A stretch of DNA of 64,000 nucleotides, from assembly GCA_036500765.1 (NCBI GenBank), contig DASYBM010000004.1:992001-1056000 (forward strand). The letters run 5' to 3'. Every line of letters begins with the position of its first letter. Position 1 is the stretch's first letter. Made by a program: the position numbers and the translations under genes. Source of the DNA: Candidatus Sulfotelmatobacter sp. Its GTDB lineage: Bacteria; Acidobacteriota; Terriglobia; Terriglobales; Acidobacteriaceae. The notes beneath the pieces were generated by a model, which was given only the letters and a program-made list of their open reading frames with translations, made no database searches and was not told where the DNA came from. Of the stretch, positions 33,881 to 43,114 are shown piece by piece.

Positions 33881-33901
33881 TTTTATCCAAATCGGGATGC
33901 C

Positions 33902-34822
33902 TTAATCGCCAGCCGCTGCCGCCGAAACCTCGGGTACGACCGCTGTGATCAGCCGCCCGTTCGGAGTCGGCACCAATCCCCGCTCGACTTCATCCATCTT
34001 CACTCGCTTGATGTCCCAAGCCAGGCCCAAAGTCTTAAGCACCCAGATGCCGTACCAGTTCATGTCCACTTCATACCAGCGGAAGCCATGCTGCGCCGCC
34101 GTCGGATGCGCATGATGATTGTTGTGCCAACCTTCGCCAAAGGTTAGCAGCGCGACCCACCAACTGTTGGTGGAGAGATCGCGAGTAGCGAAACGCCGTG
34201 TACCCCACGAATGCGTCGCGGAATTCACCAGCCAGGTCGCGTGCAATCCCACCACGGTCCGCAGGAAGATACCCCACATCAGAAATGGCAGGCCTCCGAT
34301 CGCCAGCAAGATAAGACCCAGCACGATCATGGGAACATAATGATATTTCGTGATCCAGACATGAAACTTATCTTTGGCAAGGTCGGGAACGTACCGGGCC
34401 AGCGTGGTCGTGTCGTGGTGCATCGACTTGCCCATGAGGATCCATCCCATGTGCGCCCACCACTTGCCATCGACGGGCGAGTGCGGATCGCCATCCTGAT
34501 CGGAATACTGATGATGAATGCGGTGCGTCGCCACCCAGAAAATCGGCCCGCCCTCGAGTGCGAGCGTGGCGCAAAGGGTGAGGAAATATTCCACCCACTT
34601 CGGAGTCTTATAGCCGCGGTGCGTCAGCAGTCGGTGATAACTCATCCCGATACCGAGGCTGCCCGAAACCCACCACAGGAACATCGCGACCAACAATGCC
34701 TTCCAGGTAAAGAAGAAGAGCGCCGCCACCGCGCCCACGTGAAACGCCCCCATGAAGACGGCCGTAATCCAGTTCACCTCATTTTTTTCCGCCTGTCGTT
34801 TTTCCAGATCCTGAAGTTGCAT
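33902..34822 (-). CDS. Membrane fatty acid desaturase (delta-9 type)
   Basis: A 306-residue di-iron membrane desaturase that puts a double bond into acyl chains and so tunes membrane fluidity. The three histidine boxes are HRLLTH (after [10 protein letters not shown]), HRIHH and HNNHH. Hydrophobic pairs flank them ([34 protein letters not shown]). The substrate may be acyl-CoA or acyl-lipid. ATG at 34822 is preferred over a TTG two codons earlier. Residues after 290 are a hydrophilic Ala-rich tail. Confidence 0.93.
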   Translation of the reverse strand: MQLQDLEKRQAEKNEVNWITAVFMGAFHVGAVAALFFFTWKALLVAMFLWWVSGSLGIGMSYHRLLTHRGYKTPKWVEYFLTLCATLALEGGPIFWVATHRIHHQYSDQDGDPHSPVDGKWWAHMGWILMGKSMHHDTTTLARYVPDLAKDKFHVWITKYHYVPMIVLGLILLAIGGLPFLMWGIFLRTVVGLHATWLVNSATHSWGTRRFATRDLSTNSWWVALLTFGEGWHNNHHAHPTAAQHGFRWYEVDMNWYGIWVLKTLGLAWDIKRVKMDEVERGLVPTPNGRLITAVVPEVSAAAAGD

Positions 34823-35015
34823 ATCCAAAAGAAGGTCCCCATTTCGTGGTTGCTAAGTTCGTTCGGCCCATAGTTAAGCTACCAAGCGGACCGGCAGGCT
34901 GACTGTAATACTTGTGTAATAACGATTTTTCGGGGATTACGAGGGTAATGGCGCAAGCGCGAGTTTCGACGCCCTGCATCGCATACGTTCGTTCAGACGC
35001 TATTAAAATCAACTA

Positions 35016-35897
35016 CTAGGCAGCCTGGCCCTTGATCTGCACGCCTGCCCACTTCTCCAGCAGCATCAGCGTGGCGGCGTAGTCGAGATCCTGATTGCCT
35101 TCTTCCGAGGCCATCTCGTAAATTTCTTCCACTATTTCGAGCGCCGGCAGCTTCACCCGGGCCTCTTTGGCCGCCTCCAGCGTCAGCCGGATATCTTTGT
35201 GCATCAGTCGCAAAGGAAAGTTCGGTGTAAAGTCGCGATTCAGAACGAACGGGCCCTTGTAATCCACCACTCCCGAACGCACCATGGTGGCCTCAATCAA
35301 GGTCAGCAGTTGTTGGGGGGCGACGCCGAGCTTGGTCGCCAGCGTCAGCCCTTCGGCGAATCCCTCGAAGATCAATGCAATCTGGAGATTCATGGCCAGC
35401 TTGGTCGCTTGCCCCTTCCCGGTTTCGCCCATGCGGAAAATCTTCTTGCCCATGGCCGCGAACAACGGCTTGAGTTGATCGACCGGACCTTCGCTTCCTC
35501 CCACAATGAATACGAGCGTCCCGTCCCGCGCGCCGACCTTGGAGCCTGTCATCGGCGCGTCCACCCAAGTCGCACTTTTGGCCGCTGCCCGCTCCGCGAA
35601 TTTCACCGTGGCCGAGGGGGAAATCGTGCTCGAATCTGCAATGATCATGCCTTGCGCAAGCGACGCTTCCACACCGTCCGCCCCGAAGATGACGCTTTCC
35701 ACCGCCGCTGTATCGGAAACGCACAGCCACACCACTTCCGCGCCCTGTGCCGCCGCCGCAGGAGTCGGGGCGACTCCCGCACCTTCCACCAATTTGCCCG
35801 GCGTGCGATTCCATACTGTTACTTCATGCCCAGCCTTCACCAGGTTGGTGGCCATCGCATGACCCATAATTCCCAATCCCATAAATGCGACTCGCAT
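35016..35897 (-). CDS. 3-hydroxyisobutyrate dehydrogenase family oxidoreductase
   Basis: A 293-residue NAD(P)-dependent dehydrogenase. The Rossmann motif is FMGLGIMGHAMATNL with a preference residue N-R-T at the end of beta2 (NRTPGKL). The substrate-binding DAPMTGSKVGARDGTL and the catalytic-lysine region GKGQATKLAMNL are present. The family includes 3-hydroxyisobutyrate, tartronate-semialdehyde, glyoxylate/succinic-semialdehyde and imine reductases. The exact substrate is not set by the sequence alone. GAGAGGG upstream supports ATG at 35897. Confidence 0.9.
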   Translation of the reverse strand: MRVAFMGLGIMGHAMATNLVKAGHEVTVWNRTPGKLVEGAGVAPTPAAAAQGAEVVWLCVSDTAAVESVIFGADGVEASLAQGMIIADSSTISPSATVKFAERAAAKSATWVDAPMTGSKVGARDGTLVFIVGGSEGPVDQLKPLFAAMGKKIFRMGETGKGQATKLAMNLQIALIFEGFAEGLTLATKLGVAPQQLLTLIEATMVRSGVVDYKGPFVLNRDFTPNFPLRLMHKDIRLTLEAAKEARVKLPALEIVEEIYEMASEEGNQDLDYAATLMLLEKWAGVQIKGQAA

Positions 35898-36251
35898 GAA
35901 GACCCTCTCTCTTTCGTTCTGCCAAAACGGCATTCTGACGAAGACATTCGAAAAACAGCACCCTAGGGAAAAACTCGAAAAAAGGAACGTTTTCGGATTA
36001 GATATGACCACTGCGATCGAGGTCAAGCAATCTCGCACATTGTAGGTCGATCAATCTGGGAGAGCGTCAACAATCAAAGACAATGAAGTACCAGGGCAAA
36101 CCGGAAAACTGCAGTCTCGTTCTAACTCAGCCAGTGTGAAAATTCCTTCACATCGACACTGTCACAGCTATGCGGTATAGTTCGCCGCATAGCCGCCGCG
36201 CGGAAGCTCGGGGCTCGGTGTCCCCGCGCGACCGATCGAAAGGATTTCCTC
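35898..36251. other. Intergenic region between divergent genes
   Basis: About 350 bp between the dehydrogenase gene (-) and the GloVer-repeat gene (+). It must hold both promoters. It is AT-rich near 35940-36010 and has GAAAGG before the + gene. No RNA gene or strong hairpin is seen. Confidence 0.4.
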
Positions 36252-37703
36252 ATGACCACGAACTCTGGCGTACGCGGCCGGTTCTTGACCTTTTTAGTGC
36301 TCATCTTCTCGCTCGCAGCCTTCGCCGCGGGCCCGCAAGAAAAAGTGCTGTACAACTTTCAAGGCGCTCCTGATGGCACGAATCCCAGTTCAAGCCTTAT
36401 CGCCGACCGAGAGGGTCATCTGTATGGCACAACTGCGTCCGGCGGCACTGGAATGAATTGTGAAATCGCGTACCAGGAGGTGGTTGCCTGCGGCACGGTG
36501 TTCGAACTCATTCCGCCCACGACTCGGGGAGGCCGTTGGACGGAGAAAATCCTCTACAATTTTCAGGGCGGCAAAGACGGATCGGTCCCGCTAGGCAGCC
36601 TGATCCTCGATGAAAAAGGGAATCTTTACGGGACTACCGCGTTCGGCGGTCTCAGCACCAATTGCACGACTGGCATCTCTGGCTACTATCCTGGCTGCGG
36701 CACGGTGTTCCGCCTCTCGCCCCCGTCAAATAGCGGCGGAGCGTGGAGCGAAGCTCTGCTGCATGTTTTTCAAGGAGGGTTGGATGGAGGAGAGCCGCAG
36801 TCCGGCGTGATTTTCGACGCAAAAGGCAACCTCTACGGAACTACAGAGGTCGGCGGCGACGGATATTGCCACGGCGACAGCCCTGGTTGCGGGTTGGTGT
36901 TTAAGTTGTCCCCGCCGAGAGCCCAAAGCGATTCTTGGACTGAGAACATTCTCTGGGCCTTCAAGGGCTTGGGTGGCGGTTACGAGGACGGAGCCGCCCC
37001 GCGAGGCAGTCTCCTGCTCAGCAACGACGGCAAACTGTACGGAACGACCAGTTCCGGCGGCTCTTCTGCATGCTATAGCGGCTCTTGCGGAGGAACTGTC
37101 TTTCAGTTATCGCCCGATTCGATAAAAGGCCAGCCGTGGATCGAAGCCGTTCTCTTCAATTTCTATGATGTCGCCGGTGGCGCGACCTTCCCGGGACCCA
37201 ACTTGATTTTCGACAAGAACGGCATACTCTATGGCACGACCGATCTCGGCGGGCCCGGCTCCTGTGATAACCAGGAGGAGTACGCCTTCCCCAGCTGCGG
37301 AACCATATTCAGCCTCGCTCCGCCGTCCGGAGGATCCTGGACGTTCACCACGCTCTACAACTTTGTCGGCGGCAGCGATGGCGCCTATCCGGAATGGTCG
37401 GGTTTGGTGATCGACGGTAAAGGTAACTTATATGGCACCAGCGCCTACGCGGGAGGTCAGGGCAGCTGTACTCAAATCAAGGACATCTCCGGCATGGGAT
37501 GTGGAACGGTGTTTAAGTTATCGCCGCCAACAGCCAGCGTAGGCACATGGACCGAAACTACGCTTCACGCTTTTGGTGGCGACGGCGACGGCGGCACTCC
37601 TTACGGTGGCCTGCTCTTGAAAGATGGAACTCTGTTCGGCACCACTACCGGTTACTCGAATAGCTCGGGCTCCAACGGGACGGTCTTTGCGATCCGGCCT
37701 TAA
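36252..37703 (+). CDS. Secreted 'GloVer' tandem-repeat protein
   Basis: A 483-residue protein with a signal peptide (to about residue 24) and seven repeats of about 60 residues. Each has a Y-N-F-x-G opening, a (L/V)I-x-D-x-x-G-N-L-Y-G-T-T-x-x-G-G core and a C-G-T-V-F-x-L-S-P-P end. This is the choice-of-anchor tandem-repeat family TIGR03803. Cysteines recur before C-G-T-V-F and may pair. Such proteins are secreted and probably form a beta-propeller; the ligand is unknown. It is followed on the same strand by the BNR-repeat protein after about 100 bp, so the two may be co-expressed. Confidence 0.9.
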   Translation: MTTNSGVRGRFLTFLVLIFSLAAFAAGPQEKVLYNFQGAPDGTNPSSSLIADREGHLYGTTASGGTGMNCEIAYQEVVACGTVFELIPPTTRGGRWTEKILYNFQGGKDGSVPLGSLILDEKGNLYGTTAFGGLSTNCTTGISGYYPGCGTVFRLSPPSNSGGAWSEALLHVFQGGLDGGEPQSGVIFDAKGNLYGTTEVGGDGYCHGDSPGCGLVFKLSPPRAQSDSWTENILWAFKGLGGGYEDGAAPRGSLLLSNDGKLYGTTSSGGSSACYSGSCGGTVFQLSPDSIKGQPWIEAVLFNFYDVAGGATFPGPNLIFDKNGILYGTTDLGGPGSCDNQEEYAFPSCGTIFSLAPPSGGSWTFTTLYNFVGGSDGAYPEWSGLVIDGKGNLYGTSAYAGGQGSCTQIKDISGMGCGTVFKLSPPTASVGTWTETTLHAFGGDGDGGTPYGGLLLKDGTLFGTTTGYSNSSGSNGTVFAIRP

Positions 37704-37801
37704 CCTTTAACCCTTTGCTTCGCGAATAGTGCGAATAATTTCGACGAGCATCATGGGCCCGGAAACGGGTCTGTGATGCATCTCATCAAGGAAAATTTCT
37801 C

Positions 37802-39337
37802 ATGACACAATCACTCCCCAGCCATTATCTTCCCCGCACTGCGTTCACACTCCTCGTTATGGTTTTGGCATTCGCCGTTGCGTTCACCCTGCCCTCACCC
37901 GCCCAAACCTCGCTCGTAAGAATCAGCGTCGACAATCTCACCAACACCGACAGCGATCACAAGACCGAAGTCGAGCCTGACATGTTCGCCTGGGGAAATA
38001 CCATCGTGACTGCGTTCCACGTGGCGCGCCGGCCCGGCAGCATCGGCTGGGGCAGCGGTGATGTCGGCTACTCGACCTCCATCGACGGTGGCAAGACGTG
38101 GCACTATGGCGACCTCCCCGGCCTCACTGTTAACTACAAAGCCGGAACTTACGGCGCCGCTGCCGATCCCTCAGTCGCCTATGACGCGAAGCACGGCGAG
38201 TGGTTGATTTCCACACTGCCTCTGGCTGGCCTCAATTCCAGCTCCGGCAAAATCGGCGACGTCGCCGTGAGCCGCTCCACGAACGGCATCGGTTGGGGCA
38301 ATCCGATCAATATCGACAAGACTCACCTCGACGACAAAAATTGGAGCGTTTGCGATAACACGACCACCAGCCCTTATTACGGCAACTGCTACACCGAGTG
38401 GGATCAGGCCTATGGGAGCGGCGACGTACTAATGAGCGTTTCCAGCGATGGCGGACAGACCTGGGGCCCCGGCCTCGCTTCTTCCGATCACGCCGGCGGA
38501 CTCGGCGGCGAACCGCTGGTTCAGCCCAACGGCACTGTCATAGTTCCGTTCCAGGGCGGAGGCATTGACGTCTTCAGTTCCACCAACGGCGGCGCGAGCT
38601 GGGGCAAGAGCCAGCAGATTGCGATTATCAATAGCCACTACGTTGCAGCAGGACTGCGTAATCCGGATTTGCCTTCGGCTAGCATCGATGGAGCCGGCAA
38701 AGTTTTTGTCGTGTGGTCCGATTGTCGATTCCGTTCTGCCTGCGCCGAGAACGATATCGTAATGAGCAGTTCCTCCGACGGCAAGACCTGGAGCGCCGTC
38801 AGTCGCATTCCCATCGACCCGACCACCAGCACCGTCGATCATTTTCTGCCCGGAATTGGCGTCGACCCGACCACCTCCGGCGCCAACGCGCACCTCACCA
38901 TCGTTTACTACTACTATCCGGTGGCGAAGTGCACAAACAGCACCTGCAACCTGCAAGTCGGCTACACGACTTCGCTCGACGGCGGCAATACATGGACCGC
39001 CGGCGCAAAAATTGCAGGACCAATGAAGATCGCCTGGCTGCCAGTGTCAGACAATGGGCCGATGGTTGCAGACTATATCGGTGTTTCGTATTCGAACGGA
39101 AGTCCATTCGGAGTCTTTGCCGTGGCGCAGGCCAACAGCGGTTCGACCTATAGCGAATCGATGTTCACCACCAAGAGCCCGCTGCCGGTGTCGTATGACG
39201 AGCCGCGATTCAGCTCGGTCAACGATCTTCCAGTGCCCGGCGCTAAGTCCGATCACGAGATGAAATTCTTCTATGACGACGAGGGTCACCGCGAGATCCC
39301 GCGCTCCCGCTGGATCACAAATAGGGATCCTCAGTAG
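37802..39337 (+). CDS. Secreted BNR/sialidase-like repeat protein
   Basis: A 511-residue protein with a signal peptide (to about residue 35, PSPAQ). Five Asp-box/BNR motifs are visible (SIDGGKTW, SSDGGQTW, STNGGASW, SSDGKTW, SLDGGNTW), as in sialidase-type propellers. The arginine triad and catalytic Asp/Tyr/Glu of true sialidases cannot be confirmed, so the enzymatic role is open. Tyr/Ser/Thr-rich loops follow. The C-terminus ends NRDPQ after a possible beta-strand. AAGGAAA upstream supports the start. A terminator follows at 39442. Confidence 0.82.
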   Translation: MTQSLPSHYLPRTAFTLLVMVLAFAVAFTLPSPAQTSLVRISVDNLTNTDSDHKTEVEPDMFAWGNTIVTAFHVARRPGSIGWGSGDVGYSTSIDGGKTWHYGDLPGLTVNYKAGTYGAAADPSVAYDAKHGEWLISTLPLAGLNSSSGKIGDVAVSRSTNGIGWGNPINIDKTHLDDKNWSVCDNTTTSPYYGNCYTEWDQAYGSGDVLMSVSSDGGQTWGPGLASSDHAGGLGGEPLVQPNGTVIVPFQGGGIDVFSSTNGGASWGKSQQIAIINSHYVAAGLRNPDLPSASIDGAGKVFVVWSDCRFRSACAENDIVMSSSSDGKTWSAVSRIPIDPTTSTVDHFLPGIGVDPTTSGANAHLTIVYYYYPVAKCTNSTCNLQVGYTTSLDGGNTWTAGAKIAGPMKIAWLPVSDNGPMVADYIGVSYSNGSPFGVFAVAQANSGSTYSESMFTTKSPLPVSYDEPRFSSVNDLPVPGAKSDHEMKFFYDDEGHREIPRSRWITNRDPQ

Positions 39338-39441
39338 CGTTCGCTCGAATATTTGTGCGGGGCTGGGTCTCTGACCCGGATCAGCGGAGCAAAGCTCGGC
39401 TGCCCCTTGGCCAGAACATTTGACGGCATCTTGATGAATGA

Positions 39442-39475
39442 AAATCCGTCAGCCGTTCGCTGGCGGATTTTTTCT
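39442..39475 (+). terminator. Rho-independent terminator of the BNR gene
   Basis: AAATCCGTCAGC pairs with GCTGGCGGATTT (one G-T pair), with a CGTTC loop and a T-run after. It lies about 105 bp past the stop, after a short hairpin-like GGGTCTCTGACCC. Confidence 0.85.
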
Positions 39476-39668
39476 TTTGGGGACTCACATTACCGCAGTT
39501 ACCGCTGCTGAAACTAAAAGAAGCTTCCAATCCCGCCCACTCATCGAAGTATGATGAACGGCAAATAATCCGCCGCGCCCTCTTAATTACTCTGCTCTGG
39601 CGGCGATTAGGTTTAGGATAGGTCATCTTAGGCTGCTTCCGGTCCACCCCCCGGGGATCTGTTGCAAA

Positions 39669-40565
39669 ATGATTAAGCAAACGCTTCGCAATCCGGCCCT
39701 TCGTAAGCGCGCCACTCAGTTCGGCCGTCTGGTGCGTCACTCCGCGGTAACACCCCGTAGCGGTCAGACTCACAAGCCGCGCCTTGCCACTAACGGAGAA
39801 CTCGGCGTCACCTTCATCGGCCACGCCAGTTTTTTTGTGCAGATGGGCGGACAGAGTGTTGTCATCGATCCCAACTTCGCGCGCTGGCTGTTCGTGTTGA
39901 AGCGGTTGCGTCGTCCCGGCTTGCGCATTGCCGATCTGCCGGCTATTGATCTCGTGTTGGTCACGCACGCTCACTTCGATCATCTGCATCGCCCGTCACT
40001 GCGCGCCCTGGTGCAGAATAATTTGCGCACGCGCGGTGTGGCGCCCTCGATCATTATCCCCACCCACGTTTCCGATCTGGTTTCCGATCTCGGCTTTGCC
40101 GAGATTATTGAACTGGATTGGTGGAAGAATTCTCGCCGCGGCAGTTTGTCGATAACTCACGTGCCCTCACGCCATTGGGGCGCGCGCATTCTGAAAGACT
40201 CGCATCGCGGTTACGGCGGATTTGTGCTCAAATCAGGCAAGCACTCGGTCTATCACGCCGGGGACACCGCATACTTCGACGGCTTCAGCGAAATCGGCCG
40301 CCGCCTCGCCCCTGAGCTGGCCTTGCTTCCCATCGGTGCCTACAATCCGCCGCAGTTCCGTAACGTGCACACCGATCCCGCCGACGCCATGCGCGCCTTT
40401 CTCGATCTGAAATCCCGCTGGATGGTCCCCATGCACTACGGCACGTTTCGCCTCTCGCACGAACCCGTCGACGAACCCCTGCAACTGCTGGAACAGGAAG
40501 CCAGCGCCGCCGGAACCAAAGACCGCGTGGTTGTGATGGAAGAGGGCGTAACCCGATTCTTCTGA
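39669..40565 (+). CDS. Metallo-beta-lactamase-fold hydrolase (NAPE-PLD/UlaG-like)
   Basis: A 298-residue metal-dependent hydrolase. Motif 2 is THAHFDHLH (near residue 99), with further ligands in SRHWG, HAGDTAYFDGF and PMHYGTFRLSHEP. The opening GELGVTFIGHASFFVQMGGQSVVIDPNF fits the UlaG/NAPE-PLD-like branch that acts on phosphodiester or lactone substrates. An N-terminal extension of about 45 residues (KQTLRNPALRKRATQFG) is basic and may contact membranes. Substrate unknown. No clear ribosome site is seen, but the ATG follows the family start. Confidence 0.85.
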   Translation: MIKQTLRNPALRKRATQFGRLVRHSAVTPRSGQTHKPRLATNGELGVTFIGHASFFVQMGGQSVVIDPNFARWLFVLKRLRRPGLRIADLPAIDLVLVTHAHFDHLHRPSLRALVQNNLRTRGVAPSIIIPTHVSDLVSDLGFAEIIELDWWKNSRRGSLSITHVPSRHWGARILKDSHRGYGGFVLKSGKHSVYHAGDTAYFDGFSEIGRRLAPELALLPIGAYNPPQFRNVHTDPADAMRAFLDLKSRWMVPMHYGTFRLSHEPVDEPLQLLEQEASAAGTKDRVVVMEEGVTRFF

Positions 40566-40713
40566 TTCCGATTCTTTAGAAATGCTGGACGGCAATACAC
40601 GCCTTCCCGTAATTCCCAAAGAAAAATAATCAGGCCATTCTCACCCTATTAATAAAGCGCTCCGATCGAATGTTGTAAACTGACCTGCTCGAATTCTCTA
40701 ACAGGAGGCTGTT

Positions 40714-41196
40714 ATGGCTGTAAAACCCGTTCCTGATGGCTATCACACTGTCACACCTTTTCTGACGGTCCGCGATGCGGTCCGCGCCATCGACTTCTAC
40801 AAACATGCATTCGGCGCGCAAGAGCGCGGGGTGATGAAGGGCCCCGATGGCAAAGTAATGCATGCTGAACTAAAGATTGGCGATTCAATCATCATGTTGA
40901 GCGACGAGTTTCCCGAGTTCGGGTCGCTCTCCCCGCTCAGCAGCGGTGGCGCCGGCATGGGATTACACATCTATGTCGACGGCGTCGATGCCGCCTTCGA
41001 ACGCGCCGTGAAAGCCGGCGCGCAGATCGAGATGGCGGTCCAGGACCAGTTCTGGGGCGATCGCTACGGCAAGTTGAAAGATCCCTTCGGCCACAAATGG
41101 TCGATCGCCACTCACACCAAAGACTTATCCGCGGATGAAATGAAGCGCGGCATGGACGAAGCCATGGAGAAGATGGGCACAGCACAGAAAGCGTAG
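40714..41196 (+). CDS. VOC-family glyoxalase/bleomycin-resistance-like protein (PhnB-like)
   Basis: A 160-residue protein with two beta-alpha-beta-beta-beta halves. The N-half is YHTVTPFLTVRDAVRAIDFYK; the C-half is GLHIYVDGVDAAFERAVKAGAQ, then WGDRYGKLKDPFGHKWSIATH, typical of PhnB-like VOC proteins. Metal ligands are less clear than in glyoxalase I. A charged C-terminal tail of about 25 residues is extra. AGGAGG about 7 nt before ATG supports the start. Confidence 0.88.
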   Translation: MAVKPVPDGYHTVTPFLTVRDAVRAIDFYKHAFGAQERGVMKGPDGKVMHAELKIGDSIIMLSDEFPEFGSLSPLSSGGAGMGLHIYVDGVDAAFERAVKAGAQIEMAVQDQFWGDRYGKLKDPFGHKWSIATHTKDLSADEMKRGMDEAMEKMGTAQKA

Positions 41197-41214
41197 AGCA
41201 GCAATGCCCATGTA

Positions 41215-41254
41215 GGGACAGCCGCCCTCGGCTGTCCCGCTTGGGCGAAGCCCA
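41215..41254. repeat. Two adjacent palindromes between convergent genes
   Basis: GGGACAGCCG/CGGCTGTCCC (41215-41238, 4-nt loop) is followed by TGGGC/GCCCA (41242-41254). The first matches a palindrome in the DUF255 gene cluster at 49006-49028. Located between the VOC gene and the end of the glycerate kinase gene, it may work as a terminator but has no T-run. Confidence 0.7.
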
Positions 41255-41270
41255 GCGGAATTTTTCGGGT

Positions 41271-42599
41271 CTAGTAAGCCAGCACAATTCTCAAGTCGCG
41301 CAAATTGTTTCCTGTCGGCCCAGTCTCAATCGCATCGCCGAGCGCCCTGAAAAGCGGATGGGCATCGAACTTATCCAAAGCGGCCCGGACATTCAACCCG
41401 CAGCCTCGCGTCCGCTCCACCGTCGCGCCATCCACAACCGCGCCCGCCGCCGGACTGTTTCCATCCACTCCGTCGGTGCCAGCACTGAGCACGGTAATAT
41501 TCTCGCCGGCAATCTTCTCCGCGCACGCCAACGCAAACTGCTGATTACGTCCGCCAATTCCGCCGTTGGTAACCTTTACCGTGACTTCTCCGCCAGAAAT
41601 CAAACACACGGGAGAAAACTGCTTTCGCAATTCCCGTGCCCTCCGCAATAAATAGTCCGCGGCCTTGTGATAATCCCAGTCGTCGCAGGAATTGTCCACA
41701 TGCACGATGAATCCGGCGCGCTCCGCGGCTACGCTCGCCTCTTCAATCGCGGTCTGGTTCGACAGCACCGTCCACCAGCGCGCGCGACCGAATGCCGGAT
41801 CGTCGGACTTCGGGGTCTCGTCGAGCGTATGACGGTCGAACAGTTCCCGCGTCGATTGCGGAAATTGCTTCAGCAATTCGTATTTTTCCGCGATGCGATA
41901 GCAATCCTCCACAGTCGTGGAATCAGGCATGGTCGGGCCGGAAGCGAGGGCGTCGGGAGTATTACCGGGCACGTCGGAAACGAGCAGCGAGACCTGCTGT
42001 GCGGGAAACGCTGCCTGCGCCAGGCGTCCGCCCTTCACCGCGGAAAGATGTTTACGCACCGCATTGATCTCGGCGATGGGCGCGCCGGAATGCACCAAAG
42101 CACGATACGTCGCGATGAGGTCGTCGAGCGAAATCTCATCGTCGATGGGCTTCTCAACGATTGACGACCCACCGCCGCTAAGTAAAAAGATGACCAGCGC
42201 CGAAGCTGGCTGCGCCTCTAGCAGGCGCAGAATCGCGTTCGCCGCCCGCATGGAATCCGCGTTCGGCGTCGGATGTCCGCCCCGAAAATATCGGAATCCA
42301 TGAATCTGGCTCGCGGGTTGTACAGAACTGGCCACGATTCCCTCGAGTGAGGAACCGATTTGTTCGGAGAGCGCCTCAGCCATTGTGTGCCCGGCCTTCC
42401 CCAACGACACGACCAGCACGCGGGAGTGCGACTGAAGATCGTAGAGATCGTCACGCAAGCGTAGTATTCCCCGCTCGTAATGCACGTGGCGAGAAAAGCC
42501 TTTGCGAATCGAGGCTTCGGCAATAGTTTGCAGAAAAACAGCGCGTGCAGTTTCACGCATCTGGCGAAACAGGAATTCGCGGTCGACAGTTTCCAACAT
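41271..42599 (-). CDS. Glycerate 2-kinase (MOFRL family)
   Basis: A 442-residue enzyme expected to phosphorylate glycerate at the 2-position (TtuD/GckA-type). Signatures are GGHPTPNADSM, FLLSGGGSSIVEKP, INAVRKHLSAVKGGRLAQ and, near the C-terminus, GIGGRNQQFALACAE followed by AGTDGVDGNSPAAGAVVDG, the MOFRL metal/nucleotide site. ATG at 42599 fits the family start; the open frame to 42743 overlaps the gene upstream. It is the last gene of a three-gene operon (hydrolase, secreted protein, kinase) separated by 11 bp or overlap. Confidence 0.9.
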   Translation of the reverse strand: MLETVDREFLFRQMRETARAVFLQTIAEASIRKGFSRHVHYERGILRLRDDLYDLQSHSRVLVVSLGKAGHTMAEALSEQIGSSLEGIVASSVQPASQIHGFRYFRGGHPTPNADSMRAANAILRLLEAQPASALVIFLLSGGGSSIVEKPIDDEISLDDLIATYRALVHSGAPIAEINAVRKHLSAVKGGRLAQAAFPAQQVSLLVSDVPGNTPDALASGPTMPDSTTVEDCYRIAEKYELLKQFPQSTRELFDRHTLDETPKSDDPAFGRARWWTVLSNQTAIEEASVAAERAGFIVHVDNSCDDWDYHKAADYLLRRARELRKQFSPVCLISGGEVTVKVTNGGIGGRNQQFALACAEKIAGENITVLSAGTDGVDGNSPAAGAVVDGATVERTRGCGLNVRAALDKFDAHPLFRALGDAIETGPTGNNLRDLRIVLAY

Positions 42600-42610
42600 A
42601 GATGGATGCT

Positions 42611-43114
42611 TCAGTTTCTTGAAGGAAAACAATCTGCAGGAGAACGATACCCGGTCTCTTGCTTTTGAGACGGCTGGCCTTTCTTGAATTCGAACTTGAT
42701 CGAGATTAAGCGGTCGTTTGCAGGAAATCTTTCTGCCTGCCAATTACCAACACTGTCGAGCTTTGCAGCTTCAGCTTGACCATCCGAACCATATCGGACC
42801 CGATACGTGACAGGTACCGGAGCGCTGCCAAACGAAGAGATGTATTCCGCGAACTCTTGTGAGCGGATCACTTTGAAGTTCATAGCGCATTCGCACGGGA
42901 CCGAGAAGGACTTTTGGCACGGTGCCGCAAGCCAAATGAAGTTCGGCCCATAATGCAAGCCGCCTCGACCCCACGTCATGGAAAGCGTTACAAGCGAAAT
43001 CGATTCGCCACCGGTCGCATCGGCCGAATTCTGCTGGCTGCGCGCGAGGGCCGTTGCCATCAACAACCAGCAAGACAAAACAATCAAAGTTCTAGCGCTC
43101 TGCATGTTCTTCAT
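42611..43114 (-). CDS. Secreted protein of unknown function in the glycerate kinase operon
   Basis: A 167-residue protein with signal peptide NMQSARTLIVLSCWLLMATAL (SxC-like region but no clear lipobox). The mature part has cysteines (APCQKSFSVPCECAMNF) that may pair, and beta-rich sequence (VTYRVRYGSDGQAEAAKLDS). No family recognised. GAGGAGGTGG 7 nt before ATG at 43114 supports the start, and this site lies inside the hydrolase gene, whose TGA overlaps the ATG (ATGA). The kinase starts 11 bp downstream. Translational coupling is likely. Confidence 0.65.
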   Translation of the reverse strand: MKNMQSARTLIVLSCWLLMATALARSQQNSADATGGESISLVTLSMTWGRGGLHYGPNFIWLAAPCQKSFSVPCECAMNFKVIRSQEFAEYISSFGSAPVPVTYRVRYGSDGQAEAAKLDSVGNWQAERFPANDRLISIKFEFKKGQPSQKQETGYRSPADCFPSRN